Position numbers and translations under genes: made by a program. A DNA stretch of 63,352 nucleotides from Chondrus crispus (taxonomy: Eukaryota; Rhodophyta; Florideophyceae; Gigartinales; Gigartinaceae): the NCBI RefSeq assembly GCF_000350225.1, contig NW_005179330.1:1-63352 (forward strand). The letters run 5' to 3'. The notes below the pieces were generated by a model. It worked only from the letters and a program-made list of their open reading frames with translations, had not been told where the DNA came from and did no database searches. This document shows positions 12,417 to 22,990 of the stretch, in pieces (within the stretch, counting starts at the first letter, position 1; every line of letters begins with the position of its first letter).

Positions 12417-12816
12417 TTCCCCTACAAGCGGCACGGCAAGCGCTGCGCCGTCCAGCCGAACTTCTCCAACCCGCTACACTTCCCCCTCGCGGCCAACGCC
12501 CGCTCCATCTCGCCTGCCTGGTTCTCCGTCTTCCCGTCGAACCGCTCGAACGCCATCTTCGCTTACTGGCACTCCGACGGCATCAACCTGCGCCACTGTG
12601 CCAACCCGCCGCCCTGCTCGGTATCCGCGCCCGCTCCTGCGCCAACCCCGCAGTCGCGTGCCACCCGCGCGACTGCTCTGTAATCCCCTCCGCGTCCTGC
12701 CTCGTCCGCAGAGACCCCACGTTCCTGTCACCCTTCTTCATCGCCGCCGCCGCCATCGTTGCCTTCCACCACTTGCTCAACACCGTCTCTTCGGGCCGGC
12801 ACGTCAAGTCTGAGTG
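12417..12816 (+). pseudogene. Upstream ORF remnant of unit 1 (unknown, C-terminal hydrophobic)
   Basis: Two frames encode parts resembling the segment before ORF-A in unit 3. The shared motif is PLHFPLAANARS here and PLHFRLAANAYS near 36410-36440. The last frame ends in a hydrophobic run (FFIAAAAIVAFHH) and stops at tgaTGA, overlapping the ATG of ORF-A. Function unknown. It may be a broken first gene of the unit or an upstream exon. Confidence 0.35.
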
Positions 12817-13994
12817 ATGACACCGCCTATGGACGCGGCGCCAGCCGTTGAGGAGGGGACACGGGCGCGTCCGCGTGCTACAGTTGCACTGGCCGTTGCG
12901 AATACTCTGATGGAGACGCCTGCCCTGCTGTCAATGTCATCAATTGCGAAAAGTTCCCGTGGATCCCAACCTCTCCAGAGCGAGCTGGCGGGCATGAGGA
13001 GAAATCAGAGTAATATGCTGCGTGTTGAAGCAGTGATTGAGGCCGCAGTCCAATTGGAAACACTCATCCGCCGTAAAGATCCAGCCCGTTCTGCTCTTGC
13101 CGAGCATGACATAGATTTCATGGCTGAACCTCCGGGCGGACGTATTTGGCTGCCTCTAACTAGGAATACATTCGGTTTCATGTCTAGACCGGTGCTAAAC
13201 ACGAGCTCCAACTTTGACCACGGGGGCGGCCCAGGCCGCCGTCTAGGACCGTCTCAGTCGATCGTCAACAACTTCTTTAATGTTGGCGCTCCAAGAGGTA
13301 CGTTCGGAGAATACTTTCATTTTAACGCAGAAGCTCAACGCGGTGATTATTGCAGTTCTGACCTCTTATTTTTATTTGCAAGTGGTTACTTTACAGATCG
13401 GCTGGTTATCGACAAGCGCCCAATCTCCCCACCAAACAATGCGCGACAGGCTGGTGGCAAAGCAGCAGCTGCAAGTGGTGCAGAAAAATCGCGGAAGAGG
13501 TCTTATCAGCAGTCGACGCTCGGCAACGCAATCGTAAGCTGCAGAGAAGCAGTTTTCGTCGCAGCGCCCACTGGCATCCCGTACTTAGCCGACGTTGTGC
13601 TTACTTTTTTTACAAGGCCTCGTACTCAGCGAAGCATTTGATAGACTACAGTATTTCCGAGAAAAACGGCATGCGAAAATGGGCAACTGCTCAGTCAAAG
13701 TACAAAGCACTAACTGAAGCCTTTTGCGAACATGTGTTTGAGTTCGGCGATGAACGCGATGGCATCGAGCGTAGACTACAGGAATACGAGAGTGCCGTGA
13801 TGTCCTTACAAGAAAAAGGCGGGCGCAAGGCTGCTGTCACAAAGTCACGGGCGTACCTCAAGAGTTTTCAAGCTCCGCGTGGCAACGGGAGTAGTATAAT
13901 CAAGTTTAAGAACAGATCCCAAACATTAGCACTCATCCCTGTCTTAGAGAGATTGAAAGCGGCTTCTATCAAGTTCAATTCCTGCAATGATTAA
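12817..13994 (+). pseudogene. ORF-A copy 1, unknown protein family of the composite unit
   Basis: One of three paralogous copies (others 26702-27895 and 36603-37791). Exon 1 is 12817-13297 and contains conserved LAGMRRNQSNMLRVEAV, HDIDFMAEPPGGRIWLP and SQSIVNNFFNVGAPR. A GT-AG intron follows at 13298-13396 (gtacgttc...tttacag). Exon 2 starts at 13397 and joins in frame as GAPR-DRLVIDKRP. A frame break in a run of seven T at about 13605-13611 separates VVLTFF from the last part, KWATAQSKYKAL...KAAVTKSRAYLKS, ending at 13994. The C-terminal half is basic and helical. I recognise no domain. Position directly before cargo and recombinase in all units suggests an element-encoded accessory protein. 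Confidence 0.65.
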
Positions 13995-14059
13995 TGGAGG
14001 ATGAACCCTTGCGTATCCACTCCACTACACATCCTACCTGACACATTTTTGCAAACGCT

Positions 14060-14743
14060 TCATGACATCTGTAACTGTCCTGCGATGTGCAAGCACGAGT
14101 ACAAAAATGATGACAAACCAAACGTGATGCACGTGACCCAGTTGAGGACGAGGAAGCGGTCCACGACGACCGGCAGGCGAATCCTGGAGCGCGTCGGGCG
14201 GATGATCATGTTGAACATGAGCCAGAGGGCCTTGCGCGGGGCGCTATTCCCCACGATGCTGATTTCGAAATCGGTCGGGGACGTCGACGTCAAACTCGTC
14301 GTTCCCCAGGCTGCGATGGTGCCTGTTGTGGTGTTGGCGGAAGATCTCGCTGATCGGGACGACCATGGCGACGTTGGTGGCGATGGAGAGGAGGCGGTTG
14401 TAGACGGGGTTGCGAAACACGAGCATGTGCGTGGCCTCGTACATGAAGCAGAGGACGCAAGCATTGACGTAGGGCCAAAAACAGACGCTGCACACGATGG
14501 CGACGATGAACTGATCGCAGGAGAGGTCGGTCAGGTCAGGGTCATCTGGCAGAGGATGCACGCATACGCATATAACTGGGTGTGCCAGTACACATCGTAA
14601 AGCTTCCACATAGACGGGTGCTCGCGCAGAATTTTCTCGCGCCGCGACACATGCAGCCGCCAGTACGGCTTCGAGACGTGCTTGGGCGCGGGGGTCGGTG
14701 GGGGTGAGACAGCGAGGCGGTGGAGGATGTTGCCATCTGGCAT
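14060..14743 (-). pseudogene. Sphingolipid delta-4 desaturase (DES1/DEGS-like) fragment
   Basis: Membrane fatty-acid-desaturase superfamily remnant read over three frames. The start MPDGNILHR lies at 14743. The N-terminal part has YWRLHVSRREKILREHP, as in the DES family. The histidine boxes appear as YEATH (usual form HEXSH-like) and HHNRHH, followed by DEFDVDVP and DFE. The enzyme would introduce a trans double bond into the sphingoid base of ceramides in the endoplasmic reticulum. Frameshifts lie near 14530 and 14265. The third histidine box and C-terminus are missing, so the copy is dead. It sits between ORF-A and the recombinase on the opposite strand, which suggests a captured host fragment. 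Confidence 0.75.
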
Positions 14744-15147
14744 GGTGACGGAGGGGAGGGGTGGGGCAGGAGATCGGCGGGCAGGGGGTGCTGCTTTTTG
14801 AGGCGGAGAGGGCGGTGGTGGGAGGGGGGAGGAAGGGTTAGGAGTGGGAATTGGGTGGTGTGACGGGAAGGACAAGTCGAGTGAGGAGCGTGACTGCGTC
14901 GGAATGGGGGGGGGAATTCGGGCGCGAATGCGGCGACCTGGCGGGGGGGCGTGTTGCTGTTGCGTGCGTGATGGCGGTGGCGCTACTGGGGAGGCTGGGC
15001 GTTGCGAGAACGAGCGGCATGTGGCGGGCACGGCGCGCGGGTTGCGGGGCGCGGGTTGCGAACCCTGCCCCTGGGGCAGGGTGGGTTCATCCTCCTTATC
15101 TTGGCCTTTGTGAGGGAGCCGGAGCCCTTGAGCGACGGGGTACTACG
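14744..15147. other. GC-rich spacer left of assembly gap
   Basis: G-rich on the plus strand and proline-rich when read on the minus strand. It runs into the gap. No recognisable gene apart from the possible upstream region of the desaturase fragment. Confidence 0.4.
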
Positions 15148-15390
15148 NNNNNNNNNNNNNNNNNNNNNNNNNNNNNNNNNNNNNNNNNNNNNNNNNNNNN
15201 NNNNNNNNNNNNNNNNNNNNNNNNNNNNNNNNNNNNNNNNNNNNNNNNNNNNNNNNNNNNNNNNNNNNNNNNNNNNNNNNNNNNNNNNNNNNNNNNNNNN
15301 NNNNNNNNNNNNNNNNNNNNNNNNNNNNNNNNNNNNNNNNNNNNNNNNNNNNNNNNNNNNNNNNNNNNNNNNNNNNNNNNNNNNNNNNNN
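15148..15390. other. Assembly gap (243 N)
   Basis: Run of N. It may hide part of the D-type repeat, because homologous sequence flanks it on the right. Confidence 0.99.
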
Positions 15391-15780
15391 AGGGGACGGG
15401 TCCGGGGAGGGGCGGAAGAGCGGGGTTGGGCGGTCTCCGTGGCGGCGACTTTGCAGAGAATGTCGAGGGGGGATGTTCCATGAATGGGAGACGCATTTAA
15501 GGGCGGCGCGGGCGAGTGGGGCGGGGGAGGGAGTTGGTAAGGTGAGGTACAGAGGAAGCGGGAGGGGAGGGACAGAGGGAGGAAGCCGGGGGAGAGTAGG
15601 GGGTCGGTGATCAAAGTCGGATGGTGGTCACTTGTGGTTGATGGTGTTGACATGGAGGATGGAAGCGAGATTTCCCGTAATTTACACAACGCACAACACC
15701 GCCACACCGCCGCATCACCACCGTCACACCGCTCGCTCTGCACCACCACTCGCTCCGCACCACAACTCACTTTCCCTTCC
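15391..15780 (-). repeat. Repeat D copy 1 (proline-rich minus-strand frame)
   Basis: Homologous to about 38440-38780 and 38883-39735. A shared minus-strand peptide SPLDILCKVAATETA is seen here, SPLDILCKVAAAETA near 38540, and SPLNNLCKVAAAETA near 39400. A well conserved block around GGTTGATGGTGTTGACATG (about 15640) recurs near 39630. No known domain. The third codon positions are not clearly constrained, so it may be non-coding. Confidence 0.6.
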
Positions 15781-15825
15781 TCTCTCTATCTCCCAGTCCC
15801 CTCCCCGCCCCTCCCGGCCCCTATC

Positions 15826-16654
15826 GAGTCACGGCGCGCATCTACACGCCGGCCGGCGGGTGGGGCCTGCAGACGATCGACCGGGACTCCCTCGCGGCGA
15901 TCGCGCTGCTATGCTTCACGGACATCCCGTTCTGCGTGTATCCCGGCGCGTCGCCGTCGCCGCGCTCTCACGGCCGACCTGGCCCTGCCGGACGCGAACG
16001 CGCACCTGACCCCGTTCATGATCGTCGAATCGAGCGCGTTCGCCATGCTCATCACGGCCCGCTTCGGGCCCGCGTTGTCGCACGAGCTCTACCTCAACGA
16101 CAAGGACTACGCCGACATTTACCACACGCTGCTCTCCAAGGAGACGGCGTCCCCGCTCAACCGCGTGCTGCTGTTTCTCCAGCGGCGGCGGCTGTGCGCG
16201 CAGCTGGCCGCGGGCATGGCGCTCGGCGCGCTGTCGACCCGGGTCGGCGACCGCAGCCGCTTCTTTTGCCAAGACGAGCGGTCCGTGCTAGACGCGATCG
16301 CGTTTGGCTTCCTCGCGCCACTGCTATACATCCCGCTGCAGCAGGCAGGTGGCCACAAACGTCGTCTCGTTTGTCAGCCGCGTGCAGCAGCAGTACTTCT
16401 GGCGCGACGGCGAGCGACTGGTCGGCGAGCTGGACGGCGACAGCGTGCTCGAGGCGCGGTGAAAACATGTCGAGGACGAGGCGCGGGACACCGCGCCTGA
16501 CGAGTCGGGCGTGCGCGACTCGTCCAAGTGGGCGGAGGAAAGCAAGTCCGAGGACGAACGGACAAGATGGTACCAGTACTTTGTGTGGGGGTCGATCTGG
16601 GTGTTCGCGGCGCACGTCCTGCTCGGCAACGAAATCGAGTTTGACTGCGAATAA
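15826..16654 (+). pseudogene. Metaxin-like (SAM/Tom37 family) outer mitochondrial membrane protein, broken
   Basis: A GST-like metaxin protein helps insert beta-barrel proteins into the outer mitochondrial membrane. Here the N-terminal thioredoxin-like part shows GGWGLQTIDRDSLAAIALL and FTDIPFCVYPG. The middle shows PFMIVESSAFAMLI, SHELYLNDKDYADIYH and ETASPLNRVLLF. The helical GST-C signature SVLDAIAFGFLAPLL follows. A C-terminal tail ends in a hydrophobic anchor (YFVWGSIWVFAAHVLL) and stops at 16654. Lesions are a frameshift near 15970, an extra base near 16347 and an in-frame TGA near 16461. The start codon is not clear. It converges on a CSN7 fragment only 37 bp away. Confidence 0.65.
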
Positions 16655-16691
16655 AATGAAACCAACAAGACGCCCCCTTCTCGCACGCGGC

Positions 16692-17069
16692 TCAGCGGAT
16701 AATGCCCATGTTCGGCATGCGGCGGCCCCTGCGGCTGGCCTCCGTCTTGATCTTCTTCACACGCGCCGTACGACTCGCAATGTAATGAGTCTTATCATCG
16801 ATCTCATCCACCAGCTCCGTCGACCGCTGCGCCCAGCCCTTGAGCACGGCGATCATATCGGCGATCCCCCTCGGCGGCAGCACATCCCTCCAGACGGCGC
16901 TGAAAATCTGGACGCGGCTCTCCCTGTGATCCATCCTAGCCCTGACCAGGCCAGAGTACACGACGTGCAGCACGACGTCCTCGACCTGTCGCACGGTCAC
17001 GGTCTCCACGGCCAGGCGTGTCATGAGGTGCGCGTACTCCAGGTCGTTGTTGCCGTCCGCCAAGGACAC
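16692..17069 (-). pseudogene. COP9 signalosome subunit 7-like (CSN7) fragment, PCI/winged-helix part
   Basis: 125 codons open. VRQVEDVVLHVVYSGLVRAR followed by MDHRESRVQI and WRDVLPP corresponds to the winged-helix half of the PCI domain of CSN7, where the usual pattern is LRELEDLIIEAVY...GKLDQRN...GRD. A basic helical tail (ARVKKIKTEASRRGRR) follows. CSN7 is a scaffold subunit of the deneddylating COP9 complex. The N-terminal half is absent. The 5' end meets ORF-B upstream sequence at about 17070, so this is a truncated gene, not a functional one. Confidence 0.65.
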
Positions 17070-17227
17070 GAGCGTGAGTATGATGTAATGGACACTCTGG
17101 TCAATTCAATGATGATCTGTTTGGTCCAATTTTAATTACAAAGCAACGTCTCCCCTCAACTGCGCATGTGATCTCCCCATACAGTACTCTCGTATTCCAT
17201 CCTCACTCTCGCGACTGCCGGTACAGG

Positions 17228-19632
17228 ACTCGCAGCCCCTTCGTTAGTCTCGCGAGCCACACTCGCTGACGCCCGCACCGTCGGCAATCTCATCGGCCTC
17301 GACCCCCGCACAAAAGAACCCGTCGCTCGGCCCAATCCGATGCGCGGCGGTAGCTCTGGCGGTGGCACTCGGGACCCCGCGGGGGACGCCGTGGTCGATC
17401 GGGTCACCAGCCCGACAGGGCCGAGCTAGACGCAGCACTCGCCGCCGGACAAGCGAAGCTCCGTCAACCGCTCGCCGACTCTTCCATGGCGCGGTACAAG
17501 ACCACGATCAAAGCCTTCGGCGATGCCATGCGCGAGGTGGAGGCGCCGATCGATGACCCGCTCAGACCTTTTCACCCTGTCAGAAAGAGGAGCAGAGATC
17601 AGTCGCCAGTCGGCGTGGCAATTGCGTTCGTAATGAGCCGCTGTGGATTCGTCGTCGACGAGAGATTTGGCGACTGTAGTGCAATGTGCCTGGCAGGCCG
17701 CGAACACAGTCCGACGGTCAAACAAAAAGAAGAAAAACAACAACAGCAACAACCACTGCCGATGGCACGCGCTACGGAGCGTTCGAGACTCCCTTTCCCC
17801 TTGTGTGGGCTTGCGGCCCACGGTAGCTCGACTCCGACGGGGGGTTAAGGAAAGATGCCCGGCCCGGGAGGATAATGGTGGTAGAGACTTGTGAAGACTT
17901 GGGCGCTCGACGAGTGCCGGTCGGGCTTGTCTACGAGGATGTAACCGCCGTTCGCTGGGTTGTAAGGCCAATGCTCGACGAGCGTCTTCAGCACCTTGTG
18001 TATAATTCAAGGTCTTCGACGGGGGCTTGTTCAGCACTACCCGACGGGATCGTAACCGTGTAGCAACGCTACTAACGACGTGTTGCCCGATGGCTAAAAA
18101 CACCCTCACCAGCGCGATCGCAATCGCGGTAGGTGGTACCAACTCTGTCTTGTACAGTAAGACCTTCGACGGAGGCGTCGTCGCAACAGCCTTCCGACGG
18201 AACTTGAAACAGTAGCAGCGCAACACAACGTGTTGCCCGATGGCTAAAACACCTACACCGGATCCGTCGCAACCAACTCCAGTGGAACCAACACAATTAA
18301 GGGAAAAATAGAGATAGAAGTAGAAAAGAATAGGGAAATAAAGGAAAAAGAAAAAGGGAACCCCCGAGCGCAAAGGATAACGTAATCTGTGGTAAAAGAG
18401 AGCGTCTTGGGAAAGACAGACTTCGACAAAGGCGATATTCAACTCTGGCAACTCGGGTTACCTTTACTGACTTGGGGGTCAGAGGGCTAAGGTATAAATC
18501 GCCCCGCCGGAGCCACTACAGTAGCTCGCGGCGCTAGATCCTAGATCTAATCTATTGTAAGCAAAATTAATGCCAACTAATTAACTAAATAAAATGAAAC
18601 AATTAAAAATTAAAACTGTGCAATTATTCACACGTGTGTCCCCCAACCCGGACTACTTTTCATATCCAAATATTTTCCTTTCTTTTCACCCCCCTTTCCA
18701 GGTGCGTATTGCACTACAGCGACAACAAGTCCAAGTCTACTGGCGGCGCTATAATTAGCGCCGTGACAGCAGCGTTCAACCTTCTCGACTGCGCTGAGTG
18801 CAGCCCGGGATTCGAGTGCCGTCATGTACAGGGCGACTACGTTGAGCTCGGCGAGGGACGCTTTCGAGGCAACCATGGCCGCGCTGCACAGCTAAAGAAG
18901 GTCTTCAAGCGTCTAGAGAATGATCAAGCAAGAGCTAAGGTCAATATCATCGAGCGTGCCCTCGCCGAGACGCACAAAGACGTCCAGAGTTTGTACAATA
19001 TGTATATAAAGGACGTCAGCGTTCGTGTTTTGAGAGGCGTGCTACCAACTAAGGCAGATTTATTTGACTTCAAGGCGTTTGAAGCCTGCACGCTTAACGT
19101 TATGCAATGGGGAAGCGTCGCACGAGCGGACGAGATTCTGAACCTTGATTTAGAAGACGTTTTCTTCCCTGGTTCTGCTCTCGACTCACCAATATTCGGT
19201 GTGTTGCCCTTCACAAAAACGGGTACTGGTACAAGGTACTACAAGTTCTCCAGGGGCGTACATGTTTCTATATGTCCTCTGCATTCCCTGCATCGGTGGC
19301 TTGCTGTGTTGATGGTGCACAAGATTGGAAGAGGTCCCCTGTTTCTTGCATTTAAAGGCGGCGCTTTGCGTGAAGGAGTGCGCATGTCCCATTCTACTTA
19401 TAGAGAGACTCTATCCTACATGAGCAATAGAATTGGAACAGCGGGTCGGCTAACAGAGCATTCAGCCCGTTGCCGAGGCGCCCAGTACCATCACTACGTT
19501 CTTGGGTGGGGCCTGCGGGACATCATGATGCAGTTTGGATGGACAGACCTTCAAGAGATGATCAAATATCTTGGTATCGACGACAAGATTGATGAGAATC
19601 CATACGACAAGCTGGGCTTTACTTGCATTTAG
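17228..19632 (+). pseudogene. ORF-B copy 1, tyrosine recombinase, split by an insertion
   Basis: Tyrosine recombinase (YR) of the composite unit. The N-terminal leader has RTVGN and GGSSGGG. The body has YKTTIKAF...DAMREVEAPIDDP, then an insertion at 17675-18718, then NNKSKSTGGAI-type sequence. The catalytic domain shows the first Arg in SVARADEILNLDLED, the HXXR box as EHSAR, W in place of the second His (FGWTDL), and the nucleophile Tyr in MIKYLGIDD. It ends in KLGFTCI. Without the 1044-bp insertion the catalytic part is open for 300 codons (18719-19632), so the insertion is the main lesion together with a stop in the N-terminal region near 17427. Paralogues are 30772-32185 and 40102-41559. 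Confidence 0.75.
17675..18718. mobile_element. TGTAG...CTACA element 3 (1044 bp), inserted in ORF-B copy 1
   Basis: Inserted with a 5-bp duplication GCGAC (17670-17674 and 18719-18723). The ends are TGTAGTGCAAT and its complement ATTGCACTACA. It contains two direct repeats of roughly 90-100 bp, ending in TGTTGCCCGATGGCTAAAA at about 18078 and 18230, and a TATAAAT box near 18494. It encodes no clear protein. Either a solo LTR or a non-autonomous DNA transposon of the Ginger type, which also uses TGTNR ends with 4-5 bp duplications. Confidence 0.8.
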
Positions 19633-19639
19633 TACTTAG

Positions 19640-20205
19640 TTTTACAATACGTTAATACAGTAAAGTGGCTATTGCGTGCTAGGGGACAGGGTAGAGCGCG
19701 GAAGACTGTCGACGGAGGATTGAGTTGGTCGGCTCGGCGCACTGTGATGAATCAGAGTTGCCGTGAGGGCGGTGAGCTCGGCGGAGAAGGAAAGTGGGCG
19801 CGCAGAAGAGGCAGAGAAGGCTATCAGTGTCTGAGGGGCCGGTTGGCAGCTTGGGACGTCAGCGGGTGAGGGGGGAGGCCTCGTTTCGGCATCTGAGTCG
19901 TGTCTTCGGGCGGATGGAGACGGGACAGTTGGACGGTCGGAGGACGCGATGGGTGAGGGAGGTGGGTCGTCGGCAGCCCCGTCTTCATTGCAGGAGAGAT
20001 TCATAAGATTCCCTAGCAGCGTTGGGATTCTTTCTGAGTGTGGAGGCTGCGGGGAGCGCATCAGGTTTGCGCAAGGCATTGGGGGCTTGGTGAGGAAGAG
20101 GCGTGCGGGCGCTGAAGGGGGGAAGCAAGGCGGGAAGGAGCGGGACGAGCCGCACGGCAAGGGAATGGAAGGCGGCGAGGTCTCACTACAGCGCAATTTG
20201 TTCAA
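19640..20205 (-). other. Segment C of unit 1 (proline-rich minus-strand frame)
   Basis: 178-codon minus-strand frame directly convergent with ORF-B. It shares a short stretch with the same position in the other units: CNEDGAADDPPPSPIASSDRP here, AARAGDADEATPSHIATPDRP in unit 2 (near 32480). In nucleotides this is GTCGTCGGCAGCCCC near 19966 against CGTCGGCATCCCC in units 2 and 3. No known domain. Coding status uncertain. Confidence 0.4.
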
Positions 20206-20557
20206 GGTGTGTCACCACTGTAGCTAGAAGCCCGTGATGATTGTCATTAGTGAGAGGATAAACGTCACTCATGCGGCAAAATGGTTCAATTCTCTTTTCC
20301 TCAGTCTTGAAGCCTACTGGCCTGAAACAGAGACATGAACTTGTGGGCCAGGCGACCGGGAGGCCTACGTGCACAGCCACTCACGGATTTGACTCATTGT
20401 CAACGCGTTTTCACTCATGTAGAATAGAGTTCACAAAGAGAGGTCGGGGTGCTCGGCGTTTTGCTGTTCTCGTTGATATCTGGCCCTCACTTGTCGACCC
20501 TCCTGGCGTGGTAAACTCTCACAAATACACCCCTCTATGCAGTCAAAGGGCTCCATG
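20206..20557. other. No recognisable gene
   Basis: Unassigned stretch between segment C of unit 1 and the next small element. I see no conserved frame. Confidence 0.5.
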
Positions 20558-21199
20558 TGTCGCATAAACACCCCACACCCGGCGGAGAGGGTGTTCGAGA
20601 TGTTCGGCGGAAGACCCCGGATCGGCGTACCGAGGGTCTTGAACCAACCAACGCCACCGGAAGCGGGCCGGTAGCGGGTGGTAGAGCGTGGTCGGCGGGG
20701 ACGCGCGCGTAGGCGAGTGGATCGACGCCTCGACGCCCCGGAGCGGTACCGGTTGACGATCCGGTACTGACGGGCGGAGGCGGATCGCAGCTCGCCGCGG
20801 TGTCGCGCGCGTCCACTACCCGCTCGGTGGTAACTACTCGCGGAACGGCGGCGTGAGTAGAGTAAGCTGGGTGGTCGACTGTCGGTGGAGGGTTGCCTGT
20901 CCTCCCCTCCCCGCCGGCGGTCGCTCCTTATATTTATTGTACAAGTTAATTAACCGTCTACAGTACAGTACGGACTGTACTGTAGTCGGCTTACTGTAGA
21001 CAGTGCGGGCCGGCCCGCACTGTAACGCTGTCAGCCGTCGGGGCTGACAGCACACGTGTGCTACACGGGGGGGGGTACACGTGTTAATGCGCGCGCGCTG
21101 TAAGGTATGCGCGCGCGCACTCTGTAAGGTCCGTACCTTACAGCGTTAGATCTAATTCTAAATCTAATATATAGTACAGTAGTTGGCGGTTATGCTACA
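20558..21199. mobile_element. TGTAG-family element 2 (642 bp)
   Basis: Starts TGTCGCATAAACACCCC, ends GGTTATGCTACA, and is flanked by an exact CCATG duplication (20553-20557 and 21200-21204). About the same internal order as 52028-52637: a GACGCGCGCG region, CGACGCCTCGACGCC, CCGCCGGCGGTCGCTC, TATATTTATTGTAC, hairpins around CTACAGTACAGT, and GATCTAATTCTAAATCTAAT near the end. No ORF. Solo LTR or non-autonomous element. Confidence 0.85.
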
Positions 21200-21204
21200 C
21201 CATG

Positions 21205-21985
21205 CGACAGCCCATACGGATCACCATTCTGGACATAAGTTTTTCGAGGGCATTGCGTAGATAGTACATCTTGGAGAAGCAGCTTGAGCTGCCTTCCACA
21301 GAAGCTTCCCATTTCACGCATTCAATAAGTCGCAGGGCACGGAGGGGCGGGCTGGTACACCAGGCAGGACGAGGGGGCAAGGGGCGACGAAGACAGGAGA
21401 GGTAGCGGAGAGGGCGGGGGATGGCAGCGGCGACAGTGGAGCGGGAGGTGCTGGGAGACGAGCGGAGGAGAAGGAAGGAGCAGGCAGGGTGGGAAGGGGC
21501 GAGAAAGCGGGGTTGGACACGCGTGCGGGGGCAGTGGAGGGCCTCCGTTGCCGCTGGTCGCGCTCGAGTTGCTTGCGCCGAACGCGCATGGCGCGAACAC
21601 TGTTGCCTGCAGCTGAAAATGACGTTGTCTTCTTCTTCGTCATGTGTGTGTGTGAGGCGGCAGCGAAGGCGGCGATGGCGGCGCGCGTAGCGGTGCCGAG
21701 GGCGAGCGCGGAACCAGGTGAGCGCAAGGCGGAGCCGCGAGAGGAAGAAGGTGCGGGAGGCGTGGAAGACGGCGTGGAGCGCGAGAACGAGCGGCTGGTG
21801 CGGCGGACGAGGACGCTCGCGGAGAGGGTGCACGTGCTGATGGGGTGGCGAGGCGGTGCCGGGTGGAGACGGGGGATGAGATGTGGAAGAGGGAGCGCCA
21901 GCTACCTCGACGACGGCGGCCGCGCCGCGACGACGGCGCCGGTAGCGAGGCCGGACTTCTCTAGGAAGACGGGCGCGGTCTCGGT
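21205..21985. other. GC-rich stretch without a recognised gene
   Basis: Long open frames exist on both strands because of GC bias (for example 21489-22331 plus). None shows family motifs. The right part continues into the trypsin-like fragment on the minus strand. Confidence 0.4.
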
Positions 21986-22330
21986 GGCGGGCGTGAAGCG
22001 AGGCGCAGTTCGGTCTCCATCCACGTGCGGAAGGCGGCCGTGCGGATGTAGATGCCGGGGAAGTCGGGCAGCCGGCGCCCGTGGAGACGATGGCGACGAA
22101 GACCGGCTCGCCGTCGGCGTCGTACTGCAGCAGCGGGCCTCCGAAGTCGTCCTGGGACGAGTCGCAGCCGCCGTCGAGGTAGCTGGCGCAGAGCTGGGAG
22201 TCGCCCGAGAAGGCCTGGTACGAGCGGGCGCACAAGCTGTTGCGGACAACCGGGACGTCGACCTGGGGCAGGCGCTGGCGCTGGTCTTAGGTCTCCTCCT
22301 CCGTGCAATGCGGAGACTGCAGGGCTCATG
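21986..22330 (-). pseudogene. Trypsin-like (S1) serine protease, C-terminal fragment
   Basis: On the minus strand one frame reads VDVPVVRNSLCARSYQAF then DDFGGPL and VFVAIVSTGAGC. A second frame continues LPDFPGIYIRTAAFRTWM. These match the last third of chymotrypsin-fold proteases: substrate pocket, GDSGGPL box, VSWG, PGVYTRV and the C-terminal helix. The catalytic Ser position is Phe (DSSQDDFGGPL instead of DSCQGDSGGPL) and a frameshift follows. The His and Asp of the triad are missing because the N-terminal part is absent. A dead captured fragment. Confidence 0.7.
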
Positions 22331-22720
22331 AATTCCGGCTAGTTTTTTAAATATGTGTTTTAATAATGTATTAAAGAATGTCTAGATTCATGAATGTCAA
22401 CAATTTTAATTTTTGGCAGTGGTCCGCTGGTATGGGCGTATGAGCTGTTACCCGCTGACTGTTACCCGTGCTCACGGATCACAGCATCCCCAGTCCGGGT
22501 AACAGCAATCGCCGCCGCAGCCGCCGGGTAACAGGCGCGCACCCGGCAACGGGCTACGGGCCAAATTGAGCACACGTGGCTCTGCTGGCAGCGCCGTGGC
22601 GCCAAACCCACCATGCGGCCTGATTTTGCGCTCGCCGGCCTGTTTCCCCCCTGTTACCCGCTGTTACTGGCTGGGGCGCGGCGACGCGCCGGATGTGAAA
22701 CAGGATTTATCAACCGGGTA
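22325..22720 (+). repeat. Dispersed repeat R1, copy B
   Basis: AT-rich lead (TTCATGAATGTCAA...ATTTTTGGCAGTGG) followed by the GTTACCCG-rich part, ending at the GATGTGAAACAGGAT segment. It lies downstream of composite unit 1, as other R1 copies do after units 2 and 3. Confidence 0.75.
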
Positions 22721-22848
22721 AAGTGGAATTGATTGAAATATCTGAATCCGGGGAGCATAAATGCAACAATATAAAATAGAATGAAGGAAGCAAGCACAAA
22801 TATGAGGCACTGCAGAGCCCAGTATTATGCACTGCTCTGCCTGTATCT

Positions 22849-22941
22849 TGCACAAGACCGTGATAAGTGATATCGCATCCGGCACAAGACGCAGATATAT
22901 GATATCGCCTGGCGCACAAGACGGTGATATACAATATCAGA
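22849..22941. repeat. Three imperfect 31-bp tandem repeats
   Basis: Units begin GCACAAGAC and contain a GATATC-like core. They sit next to the Crypton-type recombinase gene and could belong to that element's end. Confidence 0.7.
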
Positions 22942-22990
22942 CTACATGAACGGCAAACAGTGTCAAAACGAGCCCTTCTTTCTTTATTCT

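Noticed and set aside
13598..13630. Programmed -1 frameshift at the T7 run of ORF-A copy 1
   Set aside because: Copy 2 is in frame without a shift at this place and copy 3 has only five T, so indel decay is simpler; kept only as a minor option.
17675..18718. CACTA-type transposon (3-bp duplication reading CGA)
   Set aside because: Ends read CTGTAG rather than CACTA, and the related insertions show clear 5-bp duplications.
21489..22331. 280-codon GC-rich plus-strand ORF
   Set aside because: It is antisense to the trypsin-like fragment and arises from GC bias.
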